Shown: positions 35,002 to 44,244, counted from the first letter of the stretch. The stretch: DNA of 48,227 nt from Bacillota bacterium (GCA_009780375.1 WRAD01000001.1:1-48227), one strand, 5' to 3'. Made by a program: numbers and translations. The notes: generated from the sequence alone by a model not told the origin.

Positions 35002-36033
35002 ATGTTAAGAATTAACTGGGAAAGTCAATTGACGAAGAGAATTATTATTGGGGCAGGGCTTTTGTCTGTTTTGGCGGTTGTACTTGCGCTTAGGCAAATA
35101 CACCAACACATGTGGTTTGTTTTCGATGCCGTTGTTATTTTAGGTGTATTCTTTTGTCTGTACGAAGTGATGAAAGCAAAAAAATTAAAATCAAAAGGGA
35201 TTCATGATTACTATGTTTATCCGTATGTGATTATATCCTATTTGATTTTTCTTGTAGGTATTCTTGTTGCAACTCCATTTTCAATTTGGCTTCACATAGT
35301 GCTTCAGGCTGTGTTGATTTTCATTCTTGCCGTTTATGTATTCCTCATGGCTTACACAGACAAAGAATTTATTAAAAAGTGCAATCTTGAAAAAAAACCA
35401 CTTGGCAAAGCAACACGTACGGTTGTAATGCAATATCTCGGACTTCTTATTTATCCGGCACTTCTTTTATATACTCTTATTCCGCTTAATCACATGGGCA
35501 GATGGGCAAGTTTCGAATACATGGACTATGGACTTGGCATGATTACACGTAATGCACCAATGATTGGCTTGTTTGCATTATTAATGGTCTTTATCATAAG
35601 TGCAATGACCGACACATTCTGTTTTATTACTGGGAAACTTCTCGGTGGACCAAAAATCTGCCCTAAGATAAGTCCTAATAAAACTGTTACTGGTTTTATC
35701 GGTGGGCTCTTCGGTGGTGTTATTGGTGCACTTGTTGTCATTCTTGCAATGAGTGCAAACAGTGGGGTCGCAGGCTTTTTCACTCAAAGAATTGGAAGTG
35801 CAGTTGCGGTAAATCTTTTCATTGTTGGTATCGGACTTCTTGGTGGTTTTATTACTCAAATGGGTGATTGGTATGCAAGTTACGTCAAACGCAAAAGTGG
35901 CATCAAAGACTTTGGGGCGATATTGCCTGGTCACGGTGGACTTATGGACAGATTCGATGGTATTGCATTCAATGCGTTTTTTATCTTCTTTGTGATGATG
36001 ATTATTGTCTTTGCGATTCCAAATACTTTATAA
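35002..36033 (+). CDS. cdsA: Phosphatidate cytidylyltransferase CdsA
   Basis: 343 residues with about eight membrane helices. Makes CDP-diacylglycerol from phosphatidic acid and CTP. The family signature is clear near the C-terminus: SYVKRKSGIKDFGAILPGHG followed by GLMDRFDG; the upstream DTFCFITGKLLG block is also typical. A promoter TTGCAA-17-TACTAT (34964 to 34992) puts the start of transcription within a few bases of the ATG. A TTG nine bases upstream is possible but lacks support. Confidence 0.95.
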   Translation: MLRINWESQLTKRIIIGAGLLSVLAVVLALRQIHQHMWFVFDAVVILGVFFCLYEVMKAKKLKSKGIHDYYVYPYVIISYLIFLVGILVATPFSIWLHIVLQAVLIFILAVYVFLMAYTDKEFIKKCNLEKKPLGKATRTVVMQYLGLLIYPALLLYTLIPLNHMGRWASFEYMDYGLGMITRNAPMIGLFALLMVFIISAMTDTFCFITGKLLGGPKICPKISPNKTVTGFIGGLFGGVIGALVVILAMSANSGVAGFFTQRIGSAVAVNLFIVGIGLLGGFITQMGDWYASYVKRKSGIKDFGAILPGHGGLMDRFDGIAFNAFFIFFVMMIIVFAIPNTL

Positions 36034-36034
36034 T

Positions 36035-36060
36035 GAAAAGACGCCTAGATGCGTCTTTTC
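36035..36060. terminator. cdsA terminator
   Basis: GAAAAGACGC-CTAGAT-GCGTCTTTTC, a perfect 10-bp stem with T-rich flanks in both directions, between convergent genes. Confidence 0.85.
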
Positions 36061-36087
36061 ATTTATTTGATTCAATATGTTTAAAGT

Positions 36088-36711
36088 TCAATATGCCGTC
36101 GCAAAACCTTGATCACCTTCATTTTCTAATCCATTTGCATCTGCCATATCACGTTCATGCAAAAGACCCTTTATGCCCGCTTTCAGATAATTATATTTTT
36201 GCTGCATGACCTCCCAGCCATCTGCAACAACTCTCATTATTCCTATACCTTTAACCTGCGCTTCGATAAGCCTTGAATATATATCGTTAAAATTACTTGT
36301 TGTATTAATAAAGGCATTTTCTATACGATTAATAACTTCCCGTGCTCCATCAAAAAACCCTCTTTTAGTTGTTGCATGAACAACCTGCACAAATGCATTA
36401 TCCATGATATCTATTTCTTCACTTGTTTCTTCTATTGATCTTTCAAGATAATTATTTACTTGGGTTGCGGTAAATAATCGCTCTACTGCCGCTGTACTCA
36501 TCTTTCTTGATGTCGGAAACCTTGATGAAATATACCTTTGTTGGTCTTGCGGTGCTTGCTGTCTCGGCGTTAAATCATCTTCCCACTCAAGAGTACTTTG
36601 CTGCTTAAGTCCTGGCCTCCACCTTTCTTGTTGTTCTGCTTGTTGCTTTTTGTAATTGGTTACGTTAAACCTAGATCTGTTTTCTAGCCTAGTCCTATTT
36701 GTCGAATACAT
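36088..36711 (-). CDS. Hypothetical protein, 207 residues
   Basis: Not recognised. Shine-Dalgarno GGGGG precedes the ATG by 8 nt. Residues 1-65 are Q/R-rich and probably disordered; residues 75-190 look entirely helical (SIEETSEEIDIMDNAFVQVV ... IENAFINTTSNFNDIYSRL). No membrane segment. It may be a coiled-coil or structural protein. Confidence 0.7.
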   Translation of the reverse strand: MYSTNRTRLENRSRFNVTNYKKQQAEQQERWRPGLKQQSTLEWEDDLTPRQQAPQDQQRYISSRFPTSRKMSTAAVERLFTATQVNNYLERSIEETSEEIDIMDNAFVQVVHATTKRGFFDGAREVINRIENAFINTTSNFNDIYSRLIEAQVKGIGIMRVVADGWEVMQQKYNYLKAGIKGLLHERDMADANGLENEGDQGFATAY

Positions 36712-36796
36712 ATATAAATCCCCCTTGTAAAAATACCGACTCTGATTTTATACCAATCCCACTCCCGTTGTCAAACACTTTTTAATGGATAATCCT

Positions 36797-36825
36797 TTGA
36801 CATTTCTAATCAATTGTCGTATAAT
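36797..36825 (+). promoter_or_regulatory. tRNA-Arg promoter
   Basis: TTGACA (36797-36802), 17-bp spacer, TATAAT (36820-36825). Predicted start about 11 nt before the tRNA. Confidence 0.85.
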
Positions 36826-36842
36826 TATTGGTAATGGTTTCT

Positions 36843-36919
<77 letters not shown>

Positions 36920-37035
36920 GTGAACGTGAAAAGTTCAAAAAAATTCCTCATGGGCAAGTCAACTGACTTCTATGCCCATAACGGGAATGATATCGAAAGT
37001 TCAAAGTTGCTTGTGCAACAAAAGGAGATAAATCT
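36920..37035 (+). other. tRNA-adk spacer with a strong stem-loop
   Basis: ATGGGCA (36950-36956) pairs with TGCCCAT (36973-36979), and AGTC/GACT pair inside. There is no T-run, so it is not a standard terminator. It could be a processing or stability element for an adk leader after tRNA cleavage. The adk Shine-Dalgarno AAGGAG ends the spacer. Confidence 0.45.
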
Positions 37036-37635
37036 GTGAGAATAATACTTCTTGGGGCCCAGGGGAGTGGAAAGGGAACCCAAGCAAAAATGCTTGTTAA
37101 AGAATTTGGAATTCCTCACATTTCAACCGGGGATATGTTAAGAAAAAATGTATCGGATGAAACACCACTTGGACTTGAAATAAAAGAACTTATGTCACAA
37201 GGTTTTCTTGTGCCCGAAGATATTATCATTAAAATGACACTTGAACGTCTTACCCTGCCTGATACAAAAAATGGTTTTGTTCTTGATGGTTATCCACGAA
37301 CTTTGCTTCAGGCCCAAGAACTCGATAATTTTTTGCTTGACCTAGATTTACAATATAAAGTAGGCGAAAGTGATACTGTTGTAGTTTCTCTTGACATAGA
37401 TGACGAGATTGCACTTAAACGATTACTCAAGCGATTTGAACAGGAACAACGTTCCGATGACAACGAAGCCTCAATCCGCCGTCGGCTTGAACAACACCAT
37501 GCAAATTTTAAAGATATTTTAGATTTTTACAAAGATCAAGACATCCTTGTATCTATCAAAGCAACAGAACATGATACACCAGACATTGTATATAATAGAA
37601 TTAAAGACGCTTTGCTTAAACTAGGAGTTTTATGA
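37036..37635 (+). CDS. adk: Adenylate kinase (short LID form)
   Basis: 199 residues. Interconverts ATP+AMP and 2 ADP. P-loop GAQGSGKGTQ (7-16), AMP-binding STGDMLR and DGYPRT, and the LID region KRLLKRFEQEQRSDDNEASIRRRL. Most Firmicute enzymes have a 35-40 residue zinc LID; here it is only a dozen or so residues with no Cys. The start is GTG after AAGGAGATAAATCT. Its stop overlaps the map start by 4 nt (ATGA). In many Firmicutes secY precedes adk-map, but here a tRNA does. Confidence 0.96.
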   Translation: MRIILLGAQGSGKGTQAKMLVKEFGIPHISTGDMLRKNVSDETPLGLEIKELMSQGFLVPEDIIIKMTLERLTLPDTKNGFVLDGYPRTLLQAQELDNFLLDLDLQYKVGESDTVVVSLDIDDEIALKRLLKRFEQEQRSDDNEASIRRRLEQHHANFKDILDFYKDQDILVSIKATEHDTPDIVYNRIKDALLKLGVL

Positions 37636-38414
37636 AATCAATAAAAACCTACGATAAAGAAAAACTTGATTTACTCCGCCAAAGTGGAAAGATTTTGGCA
37701 AATACTCTTAACCTTCTTGAAAGCAACATTAATCCAGGCATCACAACAATGGAACTTAATAATATTGCAGAAAAGCATATTATCGAACAAGGTGGAATCC
37801 CAAGTTTCAAAGACTATAATGGTTTCCCATGTGCAATCTGTACAAGCATAAACGAGGAGAGCATCCACGGAATGCCTCGGGTTGATAAAGTATTAAAGGA
37901 TGGAGACATAATAAGTGTAGATGTCGGGGTTCGATACAACGGACTCTGCACAGATGCCGCACGCACTTTTCCGGTCGGCAAAATTTCTGATGATGCCAAG
38001 AAACTTATAGAAATCACAAAACAATCATTTTATCAGGCAATTAATGGACTTAAGGCATTAAGCAAAGTCGGCGACATAGGAGAGCGTATAGAGGATTTTG
38101 TAAAGTCAAACAGTAACTTTTCAATAATAGATAACTTTTTCGGACATGGGGTTGGTTATAATGTTCATGAAGAACCGCTTATCCCTAATTTTCGCCCTGA
38201 TAGAAAAGCAAAGAAAATTCTTAAAGATGTTATTCGCATCCGCCTTCCATTACATAGTGTTATTGCCATTGAGCCAATGATTAATCAAGGAACAAAAACG
38301 GTAAAAACCGGATCCGACAAGTGGACGGTTGTTACAGCCGATGGGAAATTGGCCGCACATTATGAAAATACATTAATTATCCTTGAAGATGGGGTTGAAA
38401 TCGTCACGGAATAA
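37632..38414 (+). CDS. map: Methionine aminopeptidase, type I
   Basis: 260 residues. Removes N-terminal Met from new proteins, using two metal ions. The metal ligands fit: Asp in VDVGVRYNG and CTDAARTF, His in FFGHGVGYNVHE, Glu in IAIEPM and the last Glu in AAHYENTLI. Start overlaps adk, with TAGGAG upstream, so translation is coupled. Slightly longer than the usual 250 residues, mainly around residues 195-205. Confidence 0.96.
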   Translation: MKSIKTYDKEKLDLLRQSGKILANTLNLLESNINPGITTMELNNIAEKHIIEQGGIPSFKDYNGFPCAICTSINEESIHGMPRVDKVLKDGDIISVDVGVRYNGLCTDAARTFPVGKISDDAKKLIEITKQSFYQAINGLKALSKVGDIGERIEDFVKSNSNFSIIDNFFGHGVGYNVHEEPLIPNFRPDRKAKKILKDVIRIRLPLHSVIAIEPMINQGTKTVKTGSDKWTVVTADGKLAAHYENTLIILEDGVEIVTE

Positions 38415-38433
38415 CCTATTTCTCTTATCTATC

Positions 38434-39495
38434 TTAGTTTTCTGGTTTTACTTTTCCCATCGCATCATATGCCAATTCTGTTGCAATACGACCACGTGGG
38501 GTTTTTGCGATATATCCAAGTTGCAAAAGGTACGGTTCTACGATATCTTCAATTGTTACTGCATCTTCGCCAGTTGTTGCCGCCAATGTCTCGAGTCCAA
38601 CCGGACCACCACCAAATTTTTCAATAATTGCAAGCAATATTGATTTATCAACCCAGTCTAATCCCAGATCATCAATTTGCAGCACTTCAAAAGTCTTTTT
38701 ACAATCTTGAATTGAAATTATTATTTTCGCAGAGTCCACAATATGTCGACTATTTCCGGCATTCATATTTTGCACTTTTATATCCAAGGCTTTTACCTGG
38801 GCAAAGTCACGCACACGTTTAAGTATTCTGTTCGCAATTCTTGGTGTTCCACGACTTCTGCGTGCCATTTCATGCAATGCATCTTTTTCGATATCAACAT
38901 CCAAAATATTTGCACTTCTTGATATAATCTTTTCAAGTTCAGGGACTTCGTACATCTCAAGTCGATTTATAATACCGAATCTGTCACGCAATGGGGCAGA
39001 AATACGCCCTGCACGTGTCGTCGCCCCTATTAATGTAAATGGTTCAATTTTTAATCGCATAGTTCTTGCACTTGGCCCTTTACCCAGAACCATATCAAGA
39101 GAAAAATCCTCCATCGCCGAATATAAAATTTCTTCACAAGGACGGGCAAGTCTGTGAATCTCATCTATAAAGAGAACATCCCCTTTGTTCAAATTGGTTA
39201 ATATTGCCGCCAAATCTGCCGCCGCCTCTATCGCAGGGCCACTTGTTGTTCGAATGTTTACACCCATTTCATTGGCAATGATGTTTGCAAGTGATGTCTT
39301 GCCAAGACCTGGTGGCCCATATAATAAAATATGATCAACAGGTTCGCCTCTTGATAAGGCCGCACGCATGAATACTTCAATCGCACCCTTTATTCTTTCT
39401 TGCCCAATATAATCACTCAAAGTCTGTGGACGCAACTTGTTTTCATTTTCAATATCTAACAAGCCTCTTTCTTGTGTATAAAATCTATCTTCCAT
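38434..39495 (-). CDS. ruvB: Holliday-junction branch-migration ATPase RuvB
   Basis: 353 residues. With RuvA it moves Holliday junctions. Walker [12 protein letters not shown], Walker B LFIDEIHR, sensor [17 protein letters not shown] and a C-terminal winged helix ending with [16 protein letters not shown] lies 5 nt before the ATG and no Shine-Dalgarno is seen, so it is probably transcribed leaderless from its own promoter although it lies 32 bp behind another gene. Confidence 0.98.
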   Translation of the reverse strand: MEDRFYTQERGLLDIENENKLRPQTLSDYIGQERIKGAIEVFMRAALSRGEPVDHILLYGPPGLGKTSLANIIANEMGVNIRTTSGPAIEAAADLAAILTNLNKGDVLFIDEIHRLARPCEEILYSAMEDFSLDMVLGKGPSARTMRLKIEPFTLIGATTRAGRISAPLRDRFGIINRLEMYEVPELEKIISRSANILDVDIEKDALHEMARRSRGTPRIANRILKRVRDFAQVKALDIKVQNMNAGNSRHIVDSAKIIISIQDCKKTFEVLQIDDLGLDWVDKSILLAIIEKFGGGPVGLETLAATTGEDAVTIEDIVEPYLLQLGYIAKTPRGRIATELAYDAMGKVKPEN

Positions 39496-39527
39496 AAATT
39501 ATTATAACACAGCCCCAATCAAAACAC

Positions 39528-40196
39528 TTAAAACTCATCCTCAAAAATTTGCACTTTTTCTTTTTTATCAAGCATATTTTTATATCTAAGACTTGAACCC
39601 GCCTTAATAAGCATTCCCAGTCCTCCAATCAAAATAATCCCTGATACAACAAAAATCATAATTGCCTCATAGCGAGTACGTGTTGTCGTCATTGTCATTA
39701 TATATCCAATCAAAACAAAAATTGATGCAAATGCATCCAAACGATTACTTATTGCATCTGCATGCATAATTCTGGATTGGATTTTACGTGCATGATATCG
39801 TACATATTGGTATTGGATTTCTTTTATAATAATTGAAATCACCGCAACCACCAAAAGCATAGGCGGCACCCACCCAATATATCTGGCTCGTTGAAGCTCC
39901 CATCGCCCAACAAAAATGAATATAATTGCCGTCGTAATCATTAATATTCCTATAAGTGAAATTGATATTATCTCAGTTACTCGTTGTTTTTTCTTATCCT
40001 TTACATAAGTTGACCCTACCACAACCCCCGATGACGCCAAATCAAAACCCGAACTTGCTGCATCTACAAGCATCGTTAAATTAAAAAATATCAATCCAAA
40101 AAGTGTTTTAATCACCGCTAAAAAAAGACCAATATACAAAGAAATCTCCGCCACAGATCGTTTCTTTTTTCTTTGCTCTTCTTCTATCCAGTTCAC
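39528..40196 (-). CDS. Cation diffusion facilitator-like membrane protein
   Basis: About 222 residues with five to six membrane helices. The helix-2 block MLVDAASSGFDLASSG and the helix-5 block MHADAISNRLDAFAS correspond to the metal sites of CDF transporters (D-x-x-x-D and H/D-x-x-x-D). The second site has Asp-Asn-Asp without the common His, and the cytoplasmic metal-sensing domain is absent. The start is probably GTG at 40196, 6 nt after TATATT; the longer ATG frame would include the promoter. It lies between ruvA and ruvB. Confidence 0.75.
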   Translation of the reverse strand: MNWIEEEQRKKKRSVAEISLYIGLFLAVIKTLFGLIFFNLTMLVDAASSGFDLASSGVVVGSTYVKDKKKQRVTEIISISLIGILMITTAIIFIFVGRWELQRARYIGWVPPMLLVVAVISIIIKEIQYQYVRYHARKIQSRIMHADAISNRLDAFASIFVLIGYIMTMTTTRTRYEAIMIFVVSGIILIGGLGMLIKAGSSLRYKNMLDKKEKVQIFEDEF

Positions 40197-40217
40197 TCGT
40201 ATAATATAACACAACAA

Positions 40218-40823
40218 TTATCTTTTAGAAAGAACTTCGATAATTAGTTCCTCCGCACTCTTCCCATTAACATCCATCTTTTCAATTATCTCGGTAATCT
40301 TTATCTTTGTCATACCAAGGCTCATCAATCCAAATATTGCATCTTGAATTTCACTTGACAACTCGGATCCCGTATTATTTTGACAAATCCCTGCCATCTG
40401 GTTTTCAATACTTCCAACACTGAATTTCTTTAAAATCTTGGATCGAAGTTCCAATACCACTTTCTCACCAAGTTTCGCCGACACCCCTTTAACTTTTGCA
40501 AGTAACACCGAATTTCCACCGGCAATCGCACCCACAAGCGAATTTACCCCCAAAGACAACAAAGCAATCGCACTCTTTGCACCAACCCCAGTCACAGTCA
40601 AAAGAGTTTTGAACAACTCTCGCTCTGTTTGATTTGAAAAGCCATAAAGAACTTGGCTTGTTTCCTTAATATCTAAATATATAAATACGCATGCACTTTC
40701 GCCAAGTCTCAATGATATAAAAAGTGGCTCGCTTGCAAACACATGCCATCCAACACCTCCAACTTCAATGGTAATCATCCCTCCATCAAGTTCGGTAATC
40801 GTTCCTTTAAGATAATTGTACAT
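40218..40823 (-). CDS. ruvA: Holliday-junction binding protein RuvA
   Basis: 201 residues. N-terminal OB fold (MYNYLKGTITELDGGMITIEVGGVGW), two HhH motifs (LLTVTGVGAKSAIALLS and AKVKGVSAKLGEKVVLEL) and the C-terminal RuvB-binding three-helix domain. TATAAT stands 5 nt before the ATG with no Shine-Dalgarno. Confidence 0.97.
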   Translation of the reverse strand: MYNYLKGTITELDGGMITIEVGGVGWHVFASEPLFISLRLGESACVFIYLDIKETSQVLYGFSNQTERELFKTLLTVTGVGAKSAIALLSLGVNSLVGAIAGGNSVLLAKVKGVSAKLGEKVVLELRSKILKKFSVGSIENQMAGICQNNTGSELSSEIQDAIFGLMSLGMTKIKITEIIEKMDVNGKSAEELIIEVLSKR

Positions 40824-40858
40824 CTTGTATTATAACACATTAACAAAACTCATTGCTG

Positions 40859-40996
40859 AACAAAAGCACGCATACGGTACGTTTCAGCCGAGATCCTAGT
40901 GCAAATGATTGAAGCAGAAGACAAGTTCGCTCAAGCGAACCTTTATTCTTTTCCTTAATGTCCACGCTTGTATAGTTCCTAGACTATTAAAGAAAG
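40859..40996 (+). repeat. Dispersed palindromic repeat, copy E, with an internal insertion
   Basis: Conserved ends AACAAAAGCACGCATACGG ... CCGAGATCCTAGTGCAAATG ... and GTTCCTAGACTATTAAAG, but the centre (about 40916-40973) carries some 58 extra bases. The insert has its own hairpin, GTTCGCT-CA-AGCGAAC (40925-40940), inside a wider ACAAG/CTTGT pair. It lies between ruvA and ybaB. Confidence 0.8.
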
Positions 40997-41075
40997 GTGT
41001 TTTTAGAAAAAACTGACATCTAATTGCACATCAAATCTATGCTATACTGTACACACAAAGTTCAAGGAGGCAAAC

Positions 41076-41372
41076 ATGAAATACCAAGGTGGCGGTGGAA
41101 ACATGCAAGCAATGATGAAACAAGCACAAGAAATGCAAAAACAAATGGAACGTGCCAAAGAAGAGTTGGCAGAAACACTTATTGAATCATCAAGTGGCGG
41201 TGGCATGGTCAAAGTCGAAATGAGCGGGGCATATGAACTTCTCAATCTTCAAATAAAACCAGAAGCAATCGACCCCGATGATCCGGAAATGATTGAAGAT
41301 TTGGTTATAGCCGCAATTAACGAGGCATTATCCCAAGTTACAAAACTTCGACAAGAAAAAATTCCGTTATAG
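41076..41372 (+). CDS. ybaB: YbaB/EbfC-family nucleoid-associated protein
   Basis: 98 residues. MKYQGGGGNMQAMMKQAQEMQKQMERAKEEL is a Met-rich start typical of the family, followed by GGGMVKVEMSGAYELLNLQIKPEAIDPDD. Binds DNA as a dimer. Shine-Dalgarno AAGGAGG and a TATACT box at 41043-41048. The usual dnaX-ybaB-recR cluster is broken up here. Confidence 0.96.
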   Translation: MKYQGGGGNMQAMMKQAQEMQKQMERAKEELAETLIESSSGGGMVKVEMSGAYELLNLQIKPEAIDPDDPEMIEDLVIAAINEALSQVTKLRQEKIPL

Positions 41373-41417
41373 TGCTCGATTGTCTTAATATCTCTTGGTT
41401 TTATGCTATACTTGTTC

Positions 41418-43151
41418 ATGAACTATAATGAACTCGCAAACCTATTATTTCCAAACATCACAAAAACCCCCGAAGACTATTACAAAAAGTACCCCCCAAG
41501 AAAAACCCCCGCGCTAAGGTTCGCCCCAAGCCCAACTGGCTTTTTACATATAGGAAGTCTCGGCACAACTCTGGCAGGACGAATGCTTGCCGATAAACTA
41601 GGCGGAGTATTTTACTTACGTATCGAAGACACAGATCAAAAGCGTGAAATAGAAGGTGCAGTCGAAACCCTCATAAAAGACTTTGCAAATTTCGGAATCA
41701 AATTCGACGAAGGTTTTGATGGTAAACAAGACTTTGGAAAATACGGAGCATACGTACAATCAAAACGCCTTGAAATCTATCACACTTTCGCAAAAAGACT
41801 CGTCGAACTTGGACGAGCTTACCCTTGCTTTTGCACACCCGAATATCTCGACCAAATCAGGCAAGACCAAACCGCCAAAAAAATCGACCCCGGTTACAGG
41901 GCAGAGTGGCTCAAGTGTCGTAACCTTTCCCTCAACCAAATCAAAGAAAACATCCAAAATAAAATTTCCTATGTCCTGCGTTTCGATCCACAAATCACGC
42001 CAGATAAAGACGGGAACACGCCACGCATTACTTGGAAAGACCTCATCAAAGGCGATATGTCCCTGCCTGCCCAAGAAAACCACGTTGTTATTCTCAAATC
42101 TGACGGCATTCCACCATACAATTTCGCCCACATAGTCGACGACACACTCATGCGTACAAGCCACGTCACCCGAAGCGAAGAATGGCTTCCATCCACCGCC
42201 GAACACATACAAATTGCTCGTGCTTTCAGCTGCCCTGAAATTTTCAAAGGCTCATCTTCTCTTTCTTTAACTGCTTTCCCAGAAATGAAAGAAACTTTTA
42301 ACACCTCAGGCCCCTCTAAGAAAAATCTTTTGCAAGAAAACACTGCTTGCCCTTTTTCGGCAAAAGACTCTCGAAGGAAAGATTTTTGGTACGCACATCT
42401 TCCAACCATAAGTATCATGGATGGCGATAGCAAACGCAAATTATCAAAACGCAAGGATAAAGAAGCCCTCGCAAGCCACTTCATCGACCAAGGGTATCCC
42501 GTCGAGGCAATAATCGAATACCTGCTTTCAATATATAACACCGATTTCGAAATGTGGCGGCTCACAAATCCAACCATTCCCTATATTGACTTCAACTTTC
42601 GTTTCGAAAAGATTGGCAAAAACTCACCACTCTTTGATCTTGCAAAACTCAATCATATATCAAAAGAAATCATTTCTAAAAAAACAAAACATCAAATAAA
42701 ACAAGAGGTTACCGAATACTTAACATCTTTTAATGGCATCACAAGACATATTCCATTAAATAAAGAAGATAAAAAAGAGCTGCTTAAATCTCCTTCGTAT
42801 ACCGAAATAGACAAAGTTGTTGCCCTTTTAAATATAGATCGCGAAACCGAAAAACCACGTAAAGATATATCTAAATTCAGTGATATTTTCTCTGAATACA
42901 CCTATGTTTTTGAAAAACCCTCAGAAGAAAATTTCAGCTCAGAAGAGAAAACACTTCTCACCAATTATTTAACAACTTACAAGCATATCTCAACCAGAGA
43001 AGAATGGTTTGCTCATCTCAAATCATTTAATAATAAGAGTCTTATGAAACTTGTACGTCGTTCAATCACAGGCAAAGAAACCGGGCCTGATCTTTATCAA
43101 ATTATGCAAATTCTAGGCCATACAGAGGTAACAACACGCCTCAAACATTGA
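41418..43151 (+). CDS. gltX: Glutamyl-tRNA synthetase with an in-frame insertion
   Basis: 577 residues, about 90 longer than usual. Charges tRNA-Glu. HIGH counterpart HIGS (44-47) and KMSKS counterpart KLSKR (341-345). The N-terminal extension of some 33 residues (NELANLLFPNITKTPEDYYKK) is known in clostridial enzymes. Unusual is a stretch of roughly 48 residues (about 276-323) between AEHIQIARAF and WYAHLPTISI, low in similarity to anything and encoded by DNA rich in inverted repeats. TATACT lies 5 nt before the ATG; leaderless. Its last 39 bases overlap the end of dnaX on the other strand. Confidence 0.94.
   Translation: MNYNELANLLFPNITKTPEDYYKKYPPRKTPALRFAPSPTGFLHIGSLGTTLAGRMLADKLGGVFYLRIEDTDQKREIEGAVETLIKDFANFGIKFDEGFDGKQDFGKYGAYVQSKRLEIYHTFAKRLVELGRAYPCFCTPEYLDQIRQDQTAKKIDPGYRAEWLKCRNLSLNQIKENIQNKISYVLRFDPQITPDKDGNTPRITWKDLIKGDMSLPAQENHVVILKSDGIPPYNFAHIVDDTLMRTSHVTRSEEWLPSTAEHIQIARAFSCPEIFKGSSSLSLTAFPEMKETFNTSGPSKKNLLQENTACPFSAKDSRRKDFWYAHLPTISIMDGDSKRKLSKRKDKEALASHFIDQGYPVEAIIEYLLSIYNTDFEMWRLTNPTIPYIDFNFRFEKIGKNSPLFDLAKLNHISKEIISKKTKHQIKQEVTEYLTSFNGITRHIPLNKEDKKELLKSPSYTEIDKVVALLNIDRETEKPRKDISKFSDIFSEYTYVFEKPSEENFSSEEKTLLTNYLTTYKHISTREEWFAHLKSFNNKSLMKLVRRSITGKETGPDLYQIMQILGHTEVTTRLKH
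42321..42387 (+). repeat. Nested inverted repeats within the gltX insertion
   Basis: AAAAATCTTT (42321-42330) pairs with AAAGATTTTT (42378-42387), TCTTTTGC (42326-42333) with GCAAAAGA (42360-42367), and GCAAG (42332-42336) with CTTGC (42346-42350). The arms are perfect. The sequence is unlike the copies A-E family. Confidence 0.7.
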
Positions 43152-44048
43152 TTTTTGATCCATACTTGTTTTTATACTAAGTTCTAATTCTGCAAAGCGT
43201 TGAAATATTTTTAATAACCTTTCATCTTTCTTTTCAATAAACATTCCTTTAATAATTCTAAGAAGGTCTTTAATAATACCAAAAACATTTACACCTTGAG
43301 AAAATATTTCTTTGTTTATATTTTCAATTTTTTCTACATCTTTAATCACTATGGCATTGACAAGTTCTTTTAACTTGTTACCACTCACAGTGCCTAAAAT
43401 ACGTTCCACATCATCCATTGTAGGTTTGTTCGAATATGCAGTAATAACTTCTGCAATACTTAAAAGATCTCTGACACTTCCTCCACTCTTATCCACAAGT
43501 GTTTTAATTACTTCATCCGTAGCCAAAACACCTTCTTTTTTAAAAGTATTTTCGATAAATTTATGCAACTCTTCACTTGGTATAGGTCTGAAATCAAATC
43601 TTAAAACTCTGCTTAATATTGTCTGTGGCAATTTATGTGGTTCTGTTGTACAAAGAACAAAAATTGAATGACTTGGTGGTTCTTCAAGTGTTTTCAAAAA
43701 TGAATTAAATGCACTTGTTGAAAACATATGCACTTCATCAATTATATAAACTTTATAATTTCCTAACACAGGAGGATATTTAACTTTTTCGGTCAATTCC
43801 CTAACATCGTCAACACTGTTATTACTTGCCGCATCAAGTTCTATTATTTCGCCTTTAATTTCTTTTGCAAAAATTCTTGCAAGAGAAGTTTTACCTGTTC
43901 CTCTGGTTCCACAAAATAAATATGCGTGCGAAATTTTTCCTGATTTAATTTGGTTTTCAAGCGTTTTAACTATATGTATTTGACCAACTACTTCACTAAA
44001 CTCTGTTGGTCTTAATCTTCTGTAAAGTGATTTTATCTCTTTGTTCAT
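43113..44048 (-). CDS. dnaX: DNA polymerase III gamma/tau-type clamp-loader subunit, short form
   Basis: 311 residues, against 500-600 in most Firmicutes. The AAA+ part is clear: YRRLRPTEFSEVVGQ, Walker A CGTRGTGKTS (about 46-55), Walker B YIIDEVHM, the sensor CTTEPHKLPQTILSR, and the collar domain SGGSVRDLLSIAE. The four-Cys zinc module normally following Walker A is deleted (ARIFAKEIKGEIIELDAAS reads straight through) and there is no tau-type C-terminus. Shine-Dalgarno GAGGAG. The only DnaX in this window; a separate small gene at 46783 resembles the missing tail. Confidence 0.93.
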   Translation of the reverse strand: MNKEIKSLYRRLRPTEFSEVVGQIHIVKTLENQIKSGKISHAYLFCGTRGTGKTSLARIFAKEIKGEIIELDAASNNSVDDVRELTEKVKYPPVLGNYKVYIIDEVHMFSTSAFNSFLKTLEEPPSHSIFVLCTTEPHKLPQTILSRVLRFDFRPIPSEELHKFIENTFKKEGVLATDEVIKTLVDKSGGSVRDLLSIAEVITAYSNKPTMDDVERILGTVSGNKLKELVNAIVIKDVEKIENINKEIFSQGVNVFGIIKDLLRIIKGMFIEKKDERLLKIFQRFAELELSIKTSMDQKSMFEACCYLCMA

Positions 44049-44058
44049 TTGTATCTCC

Positions 44059-44244
44059 TCAACGGAAGTTTACCATATAAAACAATATAAAAGCAAAAAG
44101 ATTAAAACATAACAAAACATCTAGAAAAATTTTATTCTTATTTGTTCTAATCCTTAAAAACCCGTATATACAAAATGCACATACAATCAAAAACACAACC
44201 ATATAAAACAACTGTGCCAACTGAGACAACAACAAATTACTCAT
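44059..44244 (-). CDS. Small two-helix membrane protein
   Basis: 61 residues with two hydrophobic segments (about 9-31 and 42-58) joined by a basic loop (RIRTNKNK). It ends 10 bp before dnaX and runs the same way. TATTAA lies 5 nt before the ATG. Not recognised; it could simply lead the dnaX transcript. Confidence 0.55.
   Translation of the reverse strand: MSNLLLSQLAQLFYMVVFLIVCAFCIYGFLRIRTNKNKIFLDVLLCFNLFAFILFYMVNFR

Noticed and set aside
36661..36710. CCTAG-rich stretch as another repeat copy
   Set aside because: It lies in the start of the 36711 gene, and the order and spacing of motifs do not fit the family.
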